Source: Xenorhabdus sp. BG5
GTDB taxonomy: Bacteria; Pseudomonadota; Gammaproteobacteria; Enterobacterales; Enterobacteriaceae
Direction: 5' to 3'
Assembly (NCBI RefSeq): GCF_015163665.1
Contig: NZ_JADEUG010000002.1
Location: 124,001 to 188,000 of the forward strand
Length of the DNA stretch: 64,000 nucleotides
Shown here: positions 20,188 through 27,993 of the stretch, one piece after another
Numbering within the stretch: position 1 is the first letter of the stretch
Layout of the letters: each line of letters starts with the position of its first letter
Made by a program: the position numbers and the translations under genes
The notes under the pieces: generated by a model
The model's input: the letters and a program-made list of their open reading frames with translations, nothing else
Database searches by the model: none
What the model was told of the DNA's origin: nothing

Positions 20188-20226
20188 CCACCTACAGGAT
20201 TCGAACCTGTGATCTACGGCTTAGAA
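20188..20226 (-). other. 3' half of tRNA-Arg(TCT), probable attachment-site remnant
   Basis: On the minus strand the sequence runs from an anticodon-loop-like TTCTAAG through CCGTAGATC, the T arm ACAGG-TTCGAAT-CCTGT and into AGGTGG. This matches the 3' half of tRNA-Arg(TCT), but the 5' anticodon-stem strand, D arm and 5' acceptor are absent, so it cannot make a tRNA. Such half-tRNAs are the usual att core copied when an element integrates into a tRNA gene. An integrase-like reading frame ends inside it at TAG (20214-20216). Confidence 0.65.
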
Positions 20227-21075
20227 GAAAGTAAATCATAAAATATCACTCTGAAATATAAAGATTTATCCTTGCTCGCACCGCGTTTTGTGTCGTTCAT
20301 TGCCTTTCGATGGCTGTCCCAAATGCGTCCCACTTAATTTGGCAGTATCCAGCCTGTGCAATACCCAACAAGCAAAAAATGGCGTAACAGTTAATTTACT
20401 ACATTGATAGAACTGTGTAGCTGTACCTGTTGGGATGAGTTTGGCTCTGGAAGAGGTAAGGGGCTACCCTGATTTGATCTTGGCATGTGTGGGAGAAGTG
20501 GCAGGAGTATTTACAGTAAGGGTAGAGTTAACTCCTACTAAATCCTGCACTAGCTCGTGTATACTTCCCATCGAACTCACTGGAGAACAGTCAATAATGG
20601 ATAAGTACGATTACGGTAGCATTGAACATTTTCTAATTGAGAAATCGGAAATAATAAGGTAACCCCTCTCCCCCAACTCCGTTGATGGGGTCGTTAAGTA
20701 AGACATCAAATTTGACTGTTTGAATAGAATATGAATAGATGCCTACAGCCCAAATAATGTAGATTTTGTGGAATTACGCAATGGGCTGATTCGGTAACCG
20801 ACTACTGAACGCGTTGAAATTCAACAAATCATCAGTTCAATAAATGTGCAAAATATGAGTTTGGAGGGATATGAAAGTGTATGAGGGAAATGTATACAGA
20901 TGCCGGAAGATTCAGTGTGGAATTTGAGGCAGGAGATTTGAAAAATAGTGGTTATCAAAACTACAATAACATATTGTAAAATCATGTGGTTATGTGTATT
21001 CAGCTTGCGCCATTTCCCGCTTTTAAATTGGAATAAAATCATTTAAATTCAATTGAATATGCATGTTTTGGCTAT
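20227..21075. other. Degenerate accessory DNA after tRNA-Pro
   Basis: No intact gene is convincing here. On the minus strand around 20,215-20,335 two frames give integrase-tail-like peptides (KWDAFGTAIERQ in one; WDSHRKAMNDTKRGASKDKS in another). On the plus strand a 21-codon ORF (MDKYDYGSIEHFLIEKSEII, 20597-20662) follows a GGAGA ribosome site and may be the start of a lost gene. The whole stretch looks like decayed mobile DNA. Confidence 0.4.
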
Positions 21076-21243
21076 ATATTGCTGCGCCACATGGGATGAT
21101 TCGAGGCTGCTGATTTAATCGTTAAAGGTGTTGAAGGCTTAATCGCCGCTAAAACTGTCACCTACGATTTTTAACGCCTGATGGAAGGCGCTAACTTTCT
21201 GAAATATAGCGAGTTCTGCGATGCGATTATCTCTCATATGTAA
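21076..21243 (+). pseudogene. icd: 3' fragment of isocitrate dehydrogenase gene (icd) with two in-frame stops
   Basis: One frame reads [52 protein letters not shown] and ends DAIISHM followed by TAA at 21241-21243. This is the last ~53 codons of icd, closely matching the E. coli C-terminus ([20 protein letters not shown]...). The stops are TGA at 21097-21099 (where TGG is expected) and TAA at 21172-21174 (where GAA is expected). No other part of icd is present. Several enterobacterial prophages (e14 is the known case) integrate in icd and carry a duplicate of this 3' end, so the fragment is best read as an attachment-site relic moved away from the real icd. Confidence 0.85.
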
Positions 21244-21401
21244 TTAATTGCTTAACCGAATAGATAACAATGGCTTAATGGTTCCCGTTAGTTTTTTACT
21301 ATTAAACAATGAAGGGGACAATGCAACGATAGGCTATACTGATTTATAAATCATTTGATCATGGTGTGCTTATGTGGAATAGCCATCCCCAAAGAGGAAA
21401 T

Positions 21402-21755
21402 ATGCAGTTATTAGCGAATTTCTTATCGCCAATAGATGCTCACATTGTCTTGGGTAGAATGTTATCAGAAGATATTTATACAGTAGTGATAGATGAAGAC
21501 ATTGTATGGAATAACTATATGTATTCCCAGGCATTTGGTGGTGTTAAACTGCTTGTCCACCATACTGATATAGAACGCGCAAAAGTGATACTTGCTGAAA
21601 TTGAGGATAATAAGTTTTTGTTAGATAAAGCAGTGTCTAATCAAGGTAATGAGAAAAAATTATCGTTTAGATATTATTTTTTTGAATCAATGAATACTTT
21701 TTTAGTACTTTTATTGTTTTTAATATTTGGTATAGCATTGCCATTAAGAAGCTGA
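21402..21755 (+). CDS. DUF2007-type protein with a C-terminal membrane helix
   Basis: From the ATG at 21402, 7 bp after AGAGGAAA, the protein has 117 residues. The N-terminal part (MQLLANFLSPIDAHIVLGRM ... FGGVKLLVHHTDIERAKVIL) matches the DUF2007 'putative signal transducing' fold, a small ferredoxin-like domain. A single hydrophobic helix (about residues 93-112) ends the chain, so it probably sits in the inner membrane with the domain in the cytoplasm. Function unknown. An in-frame GTG at 21366 lacks a comparable ribosome site. It stands alone among mobile-element relics. Confidence 0.65.
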   Translation: MQLLANFLSPIDAHIVLGRMLSEDIYTVVIDEDIVWNNYMYSQAFGGVKLLVHHTDIERAKVILAEIEDNKFLLDKAVSNQGNEKKLSFRYYFFESMNTFLVLLLFLIFGIALPLRS

Positions 21756-21922
21756 AATTAAATCCCTTTAGGATGATTTAATTTAAATAAATTCAAACCC
21801 GATAAAGGATAATCAGTCGATGCTGTTTTTTTTCACAGTTATGTTTCTATCCAGCTCGGTTCCATTGACAACAAGGCCAATGAAAACAGAGCGACAACAT
21901 AAGTGAGTCGCTCTACAGGAGC

Positions 21923-22294
21923 CTATTTTGTACTGTTAGATAAAGCCTGTTTTGTTTGTACCTTACATACTTCAACGGATTTATCCAATGATTCGTCAAA
22001 ATGACGAGTGCTTGGGAAGGCCTGTTTATTTTTTCTGACTTCTGTGACAGTTTGCTTGATAGATGTAATAAATTCATCCTTGTTGCTATGGATCTCTTTA
22101 AGATCAAATCCCTTGCTAATTAATTCATTGAACGCCTTTTGCGCTATCGTGTCAGGTGAGTCATGGGTTTTAAATGCTTCTACAGAGGCTTTCCCGAACA
22201 AGTTACAGTAAGTTTTTGCGGTTTTATCTGCATTAGCATGTGCGGCATATGAGAAGAATGGGGTAAGGAAAATTGGCAATAAAAGATGTTTCAT
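21923..22294 (-). CDS. Hypothetical periplasmic protein with one probable disulfide
   Basis: A 123-residue protein I do not recognise. It has a clear signal peptide (MKHLLLPIFLTPFFSYAAHA, cleaved after AHA or ANA) and a mature, helical, lysine-rich part with two cysteines far apart (TYCNLF near 30 and EVCKVQ near 110), suggesting one disulfide in the periplasm. The start is supported by a GAGGAA ribosome site. It lies upstream-in-orientation of nothing obvious; the next minus-strand gene (22427-22906) is also secreted and could be cotranscribed across about 130 bp. Confidence 0.55.
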   Translation of the reverse strand: MKHLLLPIFLTPFFSYAAHANADKTAKTYCNLFGKASVEAFKTHDSPDTIAQKAFNELISKGFDLKEIHSNKDEFITSIKQTVTEVRKNKQAFPSTRHFDESLDKSVEVCKVQTKQALSNSTK

Positions 22295-22426
22295 AATTTC
22301 CTCTTGATCGACTATATCACGATAGTGGTGACAACTTTAACAAGAACGACAACATTAACAATAGTACATAATTCGACGTTTGTGCCGAATCTCAGCGGAT
22401 AGCAATGTTAAGTGAGGAGATGATTA

Positions 22427-22906
22427 TTACGGTTTTTGCGCTATGCATTTTCCTCTTTTACATGTTGCACGGAGTGGCTTGATAGGATCATTGCTTCCGT
22501 TTATATAGATACGGGTGAGAAGTTTGACATTTTTCTTGGTAATTTTGAGTGCATCGACTTCAAGATAATTTCCAGAACCTGCTGTAAGTTTGGAAACAAT
22601 GAGTTCTTTGGCGCCATCACCATCAATATCGGCAAATTTGATCCTCGGAGTGCCGTTATCTTCAAATACCGAGCCGTCACGTTCAAAGACACCTCCAGTT
22701 TCAAAGTCTATGAGATCTTTATCCTTAAAAATGGCAATGGAATAGCTGCCAATTGATGCATTTTCCAGATCACCTTCGGACAGGATGGCAAATCGTTTGT
22801 CTGGTAATTTAATCAATTTCCCCTCTCTTGCACTAGCAGGTATTGGTAACATTAGAGTAATTAGAGTAGAAATAACAATAGCTTTCATTATGTTACTTAT
22901 GCGCAT
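22427..22906 (-). CDS. Hypothetical periplasmic protein with an integrin/EF-like DxDxDG motif
   Basis: The ATG at 22904-22906 sits 8 bp after ACGGAG and gives 159 residues. A signal peptide ends at IPASA. The mature part contains FADIDGDGAKELIVSKL, the calcium-loop pattern seen in FG-GAP/VCBS repeats, once only, and ends in a short CKRGKC cysteine pair. I cannot name a family. It is secreted, may bind calcium, and is the neighbour of another secreted orphan on the same strand. Confidence 0.55.
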   Translation of the reverse strand: MRISNIMKAIVISTLITLMLPIPASAREGKLIKLPDKRFAILSEGDLENASIGSYSIAIFKDKDLIDFETGGVFERDGSVFEDNGTPRIKFADIDGDGAKELIVSKLTAGSGNYLEVDALKITKKNVKLLTRIYINGSNDPIKPLRATCKRGKCIAQKP

Positions 22907-23034
22907 AAGCAATGCTCCGTCGTCTACTGTCTTGTTTTAACAAATGTATGGGGGTGATTTATATCGTAGCACGAATTTGGGAAGACCATATTCCTAAAGG
23001 AAAGGACAGCTTGATACCTATTTAGTATTGAGTA

Positions 23035-23143
23035 TATATACCAATCCAATTTCAAGATGCGTGTTATATTTCCCCGCGCTGTGGGGAAATATAAGGCCTC
23101 GCCTCGTCTTGCGGATTGCAACTTGAAGTTTATTGAGTATAGA
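23035..23143 (+). repeat. Hairpin repeat, copy A
   Basis: First member of a family of about 105-bp intergenic repeats. Outer ends are inverted (TTTCAAGATGC on the left, GCAACTTGAAGTTTA on the right) and the middle carries a perfect 12-bp stem TTATATTTCCCC/GGGGAAATATAA. It is the most diverged full copy. The sequence TATTGAGTATA occurs on both sides, possibly a duplication of the ends. Confidence 0.8.
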
Positions 23144-23156
23144 TATTGAGAATATA

Positions 23157-23282
23157 ATGTTAAATTCCAAAAATGAAATATTAGATTATCTTATTATTTT
23201 ATATTTAAGAGAAAATGCGTCCTTTATGACAGAGAGTCAAATAATATTTTGTAACACAGGCTGTTTTTGTTGTGATGACTGA
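23157..23282 (+). CDS. Possible 41-residue small protein with a cysteine-rich end
   Basis: A short ORF directly after repeat copy A: MLNSKNEILDYLIILYLREN opens a helical segment, and the chain ends CNTGCFCCDD with four cysteines in ten residues. A hairpin terminator follows 36 bp later (23318-23343), which supports a transcript. The ribosome site (TTGAGAA) is weak. It may also be the truncated start of a winged-helix regulator. Not recognised. Confidence 0.33.
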   Translation: MLNSKNEILDYLIILYLRENASFMTESQIIFCNTGCFCCDD

Positions 23283-23317
23283 ATTTTATTCAGATAAGTG
23301 GTTATGGTGTTAGCATC

Positions 23318-23343
23318 AACGGGAGTGATGGCTCCCGTTTTTT
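23318..23343 (+). terminator. Rho-independent terminator
   Basis: AACGGGAG and CTCCCGTT pair around a short loop and are followed by six Ts on the plus strand. The transcript it ends is probably the short ORF at 23157-23282. Confidence 0.75.
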
Positions 23344-23367
23344 ATTAACTTCAACATATATTAGGCT

Positions 23368-23562
23368 CTACGTGCTATTTTTTTCTATTTTTCCCACAAT
23401 CTTATTGTATTCTTTCCAAACAACAGATACTGGTGAGTTCAAACAGCAGATAGAGATTGAACCACCTGTTGCAGGATGATATTCATACTTTGATTTTCCT
23501 CTGTAAACTCTCTTGGGCAGTATGTTGTCTGCGGGATTCTTTCTTTTTCGCTCTAACATCAA
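23368..23562 (-). pseudogene. N-terminal fragment of a phage integrase
   Basis: A 64-codon frame starting MMLERKRKNPADNILPKRVY and containing YHPATGGSISICCLNSP and VVWKEYNKIV. This is the arm-type DNA-binding N-terminus seen in a group of enterobacterial phage integrases (basic start, 'LPxRVYxGKSxYEFHP', then 'VVWxxY'). The chain stops at TAG just where the core-binding domain should begin; no catalytic domain follows. A GTGAGG ribosome site precedes it. It may be the other end of the integrase tail seen near 20,215-20,335 on the same strand. Confidence 0.5.
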
Positions 23563-24353
23563 TTATAACCTCACTTGCAGATTATCTGATGGCCAGATAG
23601 TGGATTATTAACATATTACTAACCTGTTATTGTTGTTTCCTATTGTAAAAATAACAACTGAAAATTTTAATATGCAATGATGGCTTTTTCCAACTATCAC
23701 AGTATTAAAATTTAATAATCTCATTTTAAGTGAAATATTACTACATGTTTCCGTAAATATTAGAAATTTCAAGATTAAATTTTGTAATTACCCCAATTTT
23801 TTTAATGAATTTGGTTATTGCTACATTAGTGATATGGCAGTGCGTGATTATCTAAATTTGTTCTATGCATTTTGTTTGGCATGACATCAATAACTTCCAA
23901 TTAACATATACTCTATATGTTATGGGCATTGGAATAGATATTAGATTGACGCTGTTTTTGATAGGTTGTATTTTAGTTGCCAACTGGTTTCGGATTTTGA
24001 GTCAAATTGTTAATTTATTTATGTTTCTTGCTTATATATAGGAAGAAAATTAATGCGCATTTTTTGCGCTAAAAATGTAATTAGGTGGCTTGAAATAAGA
24101 AATGAAGCGTTTATGGATATCAAGATAAATGTTCAATAACGCTAAAGTAAATGTAAAAATTTCATTAAAAGTTACCCATTGAAATAAATATTGTGTTACA
24201 TTCTTTCCGCTTTAATGGCTTGTATCTCTGTGTTTTTCGTATACAGAATTATGTTACTTGTTAAGTATAAAAGGAATTAAGCACAATAAAATTTCGCCGA
24301 ATATACGGCACTATGGTCAGCTAATGTTTGCTAATTAGTAAGGGGAAAATATC
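23563..24353. other. Long AT-rich region upstream of agcS
   Basis: About 790 bp without a supported gene, roughly 70 percent A+T. It must contain the promoter of the symporter gene. I see no known RNA element or strong paired promoter boxes. Confidence 0.5.
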
Positions 24354-25808
24354 TTGACGGATCTGATTAACTTCATTAACAACATTCTTTGGGACTATGT
24401 ACTGATATACCTTCTCCTTGGGGTTGGTCTTTACTTCACACTGCGTTTCGGTTTTATACAACTTCGCCACTTTGGCCACATGTTTTCAGTTCTGAAAAAT
24501 AGTAACAAGTCAGATAATTCTGGCATTTCATCTTTTCAGGCCTTATGTACCAGCCTTGCCGCTCGTGTAGGCACTGGTAACTTAGCCGGGGTTGCTATTG
24601 CAATTACTGCCGGTGGACCAGGAGCTGTTTTCTGGATGTGGGTAGTGGCATTTATTGGTATGGCGACTGCCTTTGTGGAAAGCACGCTTGCCCAGTTGTA
24701 CAAGACGAAAGACGATCAAGGAAATTATCGCGGTGGCCCAGCTTACTACATGGAAAAAGGGCTGAAGAAGCGATGGATGGGAATTCTGTTTTCATTCTTC
24801 CTTATTATCGCATTTGGTCTTGTATTTAATGCCGTTCAGGCAAACTCAATTGCGGAAGCGGCTGCCTTTGCCTTTAATATCAAGCCAGTTTATGTCGGTA
24901 TCATATTAGTCATTATCAGTGGCATCATTATTTTCGGCGGGTTGCGTTCTATCGCTCGTGTAGCGGAAATTGTTGTACCGTTTATGGCGATTGCTTATTT
25001 TATCCTGGCAATTTGGGTTGTTGGCCACAATATTGAACGTATCCCAGCGGTATTTGCACTGGTTATCAAGAGTGCCTTTGGCATTCAGGAAGCGATAGCG
25101 GGAACATTAGGCTACAGCATTTCCCAGGCAATGCTTCAGGGAGTTCAACGCGGATTATTCTCAAATGAAGCAGGGATGGGATCTGCGCCAAATGCGGCGG
25201 CATCAGCTTCTCCATATCCACCACATCCAGCCTCTCAGGGATATGTGCAGATGTTGGGGGTATTTATGGATACCATCGTTATCTGTAGTGCGACGGCTAT
25301 GATTATCCTCTCTTCCGGTGTTCTTAACGAGAACGTTACTGCGATCAGTGGGATTGAATTGACTCAGCGAGCATTGTCATCCGCTGTTGGACATTGGGGA
25401 ACGATGTTCGTTGCGATTGCTATTTTCTTCTTTGCCTTCACGTCGATTATTGCCAATTACGCTTATGCTGAAAGCAACATGATATTCCTGGAGCGTAACC
25501 ACACTGCTGGCTTATTTATTCTGCGGTTGGCTGCGTTGGGTATGGTGATGTTTGGTACATTGGCGGACGTGCCTCTGGTTTGGAATATGGCTAATCTATC
25601 AATGGCGTGTATGGCTATTGTTAACTTGATTGCCATATTGATGTTGTCAGGTATCGCGATGAAACTGGCGAAAGATTATAACCAGCAGAGAAAATCAGGC
25701 AAATTACCGACATTTAATATTAATAGCTACCCAGAGATCCAACAGCAAGTTGAAAAAGGTATTTGGGATAATGATGCTCCGCATAACAGCGAGAAGAGTC
25801 ATTGCTGA
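24354..25808 (+). CDS. Sodium:alanine/glycine symporter, AgcS family
   Basis: A 484-residue inner-membrane protein with about ten helices. The start is TTG at 24354, 6 bp after AAGGGG, and the N-terminus aligns with E. coli YaaJ. Family signatures are complete: LCTSLAARVGTGNLAGVAIA, GGPGAVFWMWV and RGLFSNEAGMGSAPNAAASA. AgcS proteins import alanine or glycine with sodium or protons. The gene stands alone, downstream of mobile-element relics and upstream of an amidase gene, with its own terminator. Confidence 0.88.
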   Translation: MTDLINFINNILWDYVLIYLLLGVGLYFTLRFGFIQLRHFGHMFSVLKNSNKSDNSGISSFQALCTSLAARVGTGNLAGVAIAITAGGPGAVFWMWVVAFIGMATAFVESTLAQLYKTKDDQGNYRGGPAYYMEKGLKKRWMGILFSFFLIIAFGLVFNAVQANSIAEAAAFAFNIKPVYVGIILVIISGIIIFGGLRSIARVAEIVVPFMAIAYFILAIWVVGHNIERIPAVFALVIKSAFGIQEAIAGTLGYSISQAMLQGVQRGLFSNEAGMGSAPNAAASASPYPPHPASQGYVQMLGVFMDTIVICSATAMIILSSGVLNENVTAISGIELTQRALSSAVGHWGTMFVAIAIFFFAFTSIIANYAYAESNMIFLERNHTAGLFILRLAALGMVMFGTLADVPLVWNMANLSMACMAIVNLIAILMLSGIAMKLAKDYNQQRKSGKLPTFNINSYPEIQQQVEKGIWDNDAPHNSEKSHC

Positions 25809-25867
25809 TACTGAAATGTCTATAGGATATCAGTAACAAAAGATGGCTCGTATCAAGTAACTTTATT

Positions 25868-25906
25868 AGCCGGCTATTCGTTCGTTCCGCGAATAGCTGG
25901 CTTTTA
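25868..25906 (+). terminator. Terminator of the AgcS gene
   Basis: AGCCGGCTATTCG pairs with CGAATAGCTGGCT (one G-T pair) around a 9-nt loop and runs into TTTATTTGTT. Confidence 0.85.
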
Positions 25907-26010
25907 TTTGTTCTTAAAAACATGCGGATAAGAACATCACATCTTTTTTGTTTCAATCTAATATATACTCATCACAATGTTATCTTTTTCTGCAAAATAG
26001 CTGACCGATC

Positions 26011-26844
26011 ATGATAAAACGATTAATAATATGCATCTTTATCACGTTGTTGATTGGTTGTTCTTATTCCCCTAAGCGAGAAAGTAGAAATGGTTATATT
26101 GTTGACTATTCCTATCCTTATTCGACCAAGCAAGATATTGACTCAATTAGATTTCTTGTCCTTCACTATACTGTGTTAGATGATAAAAGCTCTTTACGAG
26201 AATTAACGGGAGGTCGGGTTAGTACTCATTACCTTATTCCTTCGCAACCAAGGTATAAGGATAAAGAGCCGATTATTTTTCAAGTGGTTTCCGAAAAAGA
26301 AAGAGCATGGCATGCGGGAAAGAGTGAGTGGAATGGATACCAAAGCTTGAACCGCTATTCTATTGGTATTGAAATTGTTAATTGCGGATTTAAACAAGAG
26401 TTTATTAAAAAAGAATGGTGTTTATATCACCCATCACAAATTGATGCAGTGATCAGATTGGCAAAAGATATTATGCGCCGGCATAAGATCCTGGCTGTGA
26501 ATGTTGTGGGTCATAGCGATATCGCACCACTGAGAAAAGAAGACCCTGGACCTGTTTTTCCGTGGCGCAAACTTTATGAACAGGGAATTGGTGCTTGGCC
26601 CGATCACGCAACGGTGAAGAAATATTTGGCGGGTAGGGCACCGAATATGCCGGTGTCAGTAGTATCAGTTCAGAAAGCACTGGCCCTTTATGGTTATAGT
26701 ATCCCTCAAACGGGAGTTTTGGATAGCGCCACTTATAAAACTATTCAAGCATTTCAGATGCATTTTCGCCCGTCAGACATTCGCGGCATTCCCGATGCAG
26801 AAACGGAAGCGATAGCTTTGGCATTGGTCGAAAAATATCAATAA
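26011..26844 (+). CDS. amiD: N-acetylmuramoyl-L-alanine amidase AmiD, lipoprotein
   Basis: A 277-residue protein with a lipobox (LLIGCS, cysteine near 17), an Amidase_2 zinc domain (about 45-195) and a C-terminal peptidoglycan-binding domain (about 205-275). Zinc ligands are visible as VLHYT, VGHSDI and the aspartate/lysine in RKEDPGPVFPW; GIEIVN is the conserved glutamate strand. AmiD cleaves the bond between N-acetyl- or anhydro-muramic acid and L-alanine at the outer-membrane face, acting in wall turnover. A second, related amidase without any signal peptide lies at 39243-40016. Confidence 0.9.
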   Translation: MIKRLIICIFITLLIGCSYSPKRESRNGYIVDYSYPYSTKQDIDSIRFLVLHYTVLDDKSSLRELTGGRVSTHYLIPSQPRYKDKEPIIFQVVSEKERAWHAGKSEWNGYQSLNRYSIGIEIVNCGFKQEFIKKEWCLYHPSQIDAVIRLAKDIMRRHKILAVNVVGHSDIAPLRKEDPGPVFPWRKLYEQGIGAWPDHATVKKYLAGRAPNMPVSVVSVQKALALYGYSIPQTGVLDSATYKTIQAFQMHFRPSDIRGIPDAETEAIALALVEKYQ

Positions 26845-26956
26845 CGATTTATGCTTAATATATAGAAACAGAATGATGCTTTTCGGAAAGAGAAAGTGGA
26901 TATAAGTAAGTTGCGACATGGCGGCCATGATGAATGGCCGCTAACGATACCAGGTT

Positions 26957-27343
26957 TTATGATTCGCAGTTGTAAGTTAAATGTAGTGGAAGCTTAACTT
27001 CAAGTTCAATATCTGTACTTTGGCGAAAATCGTAAGGTGTAATGCCGTACTCTTTACGGAACATATAGGTGAAATGGGATTGGGAGCCAAACCCGAAATC
27101 CAGGGCAATATCAAAAATAGGCAAGGAACTATTTTTCAACAGATAAACAGCGCCCGCCAGGCGTCGTTGACGGATGTACTTCCCAAGAGATATGCCGGTA
27201 ACTTCCTTGAATATTTTCTGCATGTGCCAAAGTGAATAGCCAGAATAAGCAGCAAGCTCTTCAAGATGAATGACACGGCCAAGATGGTTTTCTATCCATT
27301 TACTCAGTGCGCATACAAGTGCTAAGTGGTTATCTTGTGCCAT
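26957..27343 (-). CDS. AraC-family regulator of the MarA/SoxS/Rob type
   Basis: The ATG at 27341-27343 gives 128 residues, the size of single-domain MarA-like regulators with two helix-turn-helix units: LEELAAYSGYSLWHMQKIF and IFDIALDFGFGSQSHFTYMF, then the closing EYGITPYDFRQ. Such proteins bind marbox sites and control efflux and stress genes. A GTG at 27382 in frame would add 13 residues and has a better upstream purine run, so the start is uncertain. It is divergent from the small mgrB-like gene; no marRAB-type repressor is adjacent. Confidence 0.83.
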   Translation of the reverse strand: MAQDNHLALVCALSKWIENHLGRVIHLEELAAYSGYSLWHMQKIFKEVTGISLGKYIRQRRLAGAVYLLKNSSLPIFDIALDFGFGSQSHFTYMFRKEYGITPYDFRQSTDIELEVKLPLHLTYNCES

Positions 27344-27537
27344 TACAATTTTAAATTGGTTGAAGGTTGGGGAAGTATACACAACTTCTTTTCAAGATGA
27401 CAAAACCCATCATTAATGGGGGGGACAGTGATTAGATAAAAAACTTTAATACACTATTATCACTCTATCATATGATAACTCACTATAATATTTTATTATA
27501 AAGTTAACTACAATGAAATAATCCTAAGGTGACCTCA

Positions 27538-27684
27538 TTGAATACTAAAAAAATCCTTTTAACTCTGTGCTTGATATTGATATGTTTGTTTTTGTATTTG
27601 TTAGCGTTGGACGTACATTGTGAGCAAGGTAATGATGTGTTCGAATTAGGTGTTTGTTCCATCACCCGATACTTACCTTTTTGA
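27538..27684 (+). CDS. mgrB: MgrB-like small membrane protein (PhoQ inhibitor family)
   Basis: A 48-residue ORF starting TTG at 27538, 3-4 bp after TAAGGTGACC. It begins MNTKKILLTLCLILI, has one membrane helix (about 5-24), and ends HCEQGNDVFELGVCSITRYL-PF. E. coli MgrB (47 residues) has the same plan: short basic N-terminus, one helix, two periplasmic cysteines 10-11 residues apart and an aromatic C-terminus (CDQ...GICAINQFIPW). MgrB damps PhoQ kinase activity from the inner membrane. A TATAAT lies at 27484-27489; I see no convincing PhoP box. The gene is easy to miss because of its size and TTG start. Confidence 0.72.
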   Translation: MNTKKILLTLCLILICLFLYLLALDVHCEQGNDVFELGVCSITRYLPF

Positions 27685-27746
27685 CATTTAATCAACCATT
27701 ATTCTGCCTGCATGTGTGTTAACATGCATCTACAGTATTCATTCTT

Positions 27747-27764
27747 TGTAAATGGTGTTTTAAT
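27747..27764 (+). promoter_or_regulatory. Candidate TyrR box before the aromatic permease
   Basis: TGTAAA-TGGTGT-TTTAAT: the left half is perfect and the right half matches four of six bases of the TyrR consensus TGTAAA-N6-TTTACA. It is about 230 bp before the permease start, within the 309-bp gap after the MgrB-like gene. Position fits TyrR control of aroP/pheP-type genes but the distance is long. Confidence 0.35.
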
Positions 27765-27993
27765 ATCCACTTTATACGAAATAACAAACTCAATATTGTG
27801 TTAAATTAGTACATAACTCAATCACATATAATATGTTGAAGGAATTATGTTGAGGAAATTTGAACTCGGCAGATTTTGCGCAATTTGAGAAGAGTAGGAG
27901 AATTTCTGGCTCTATTCAGATACAAAGATTCAAAACAACAAATAAAACAACTTCTAATGAGACGAGTTCTAAGCATCGTAAAAAGAGGATTAG

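Noticed and set aside
20435..20662. Open frame of 75 codons on the plus strand
   Set aside because: No family resemblance and a weak ribosome site; only the internal start at 20597 has a plausible one, and it is too short to call.
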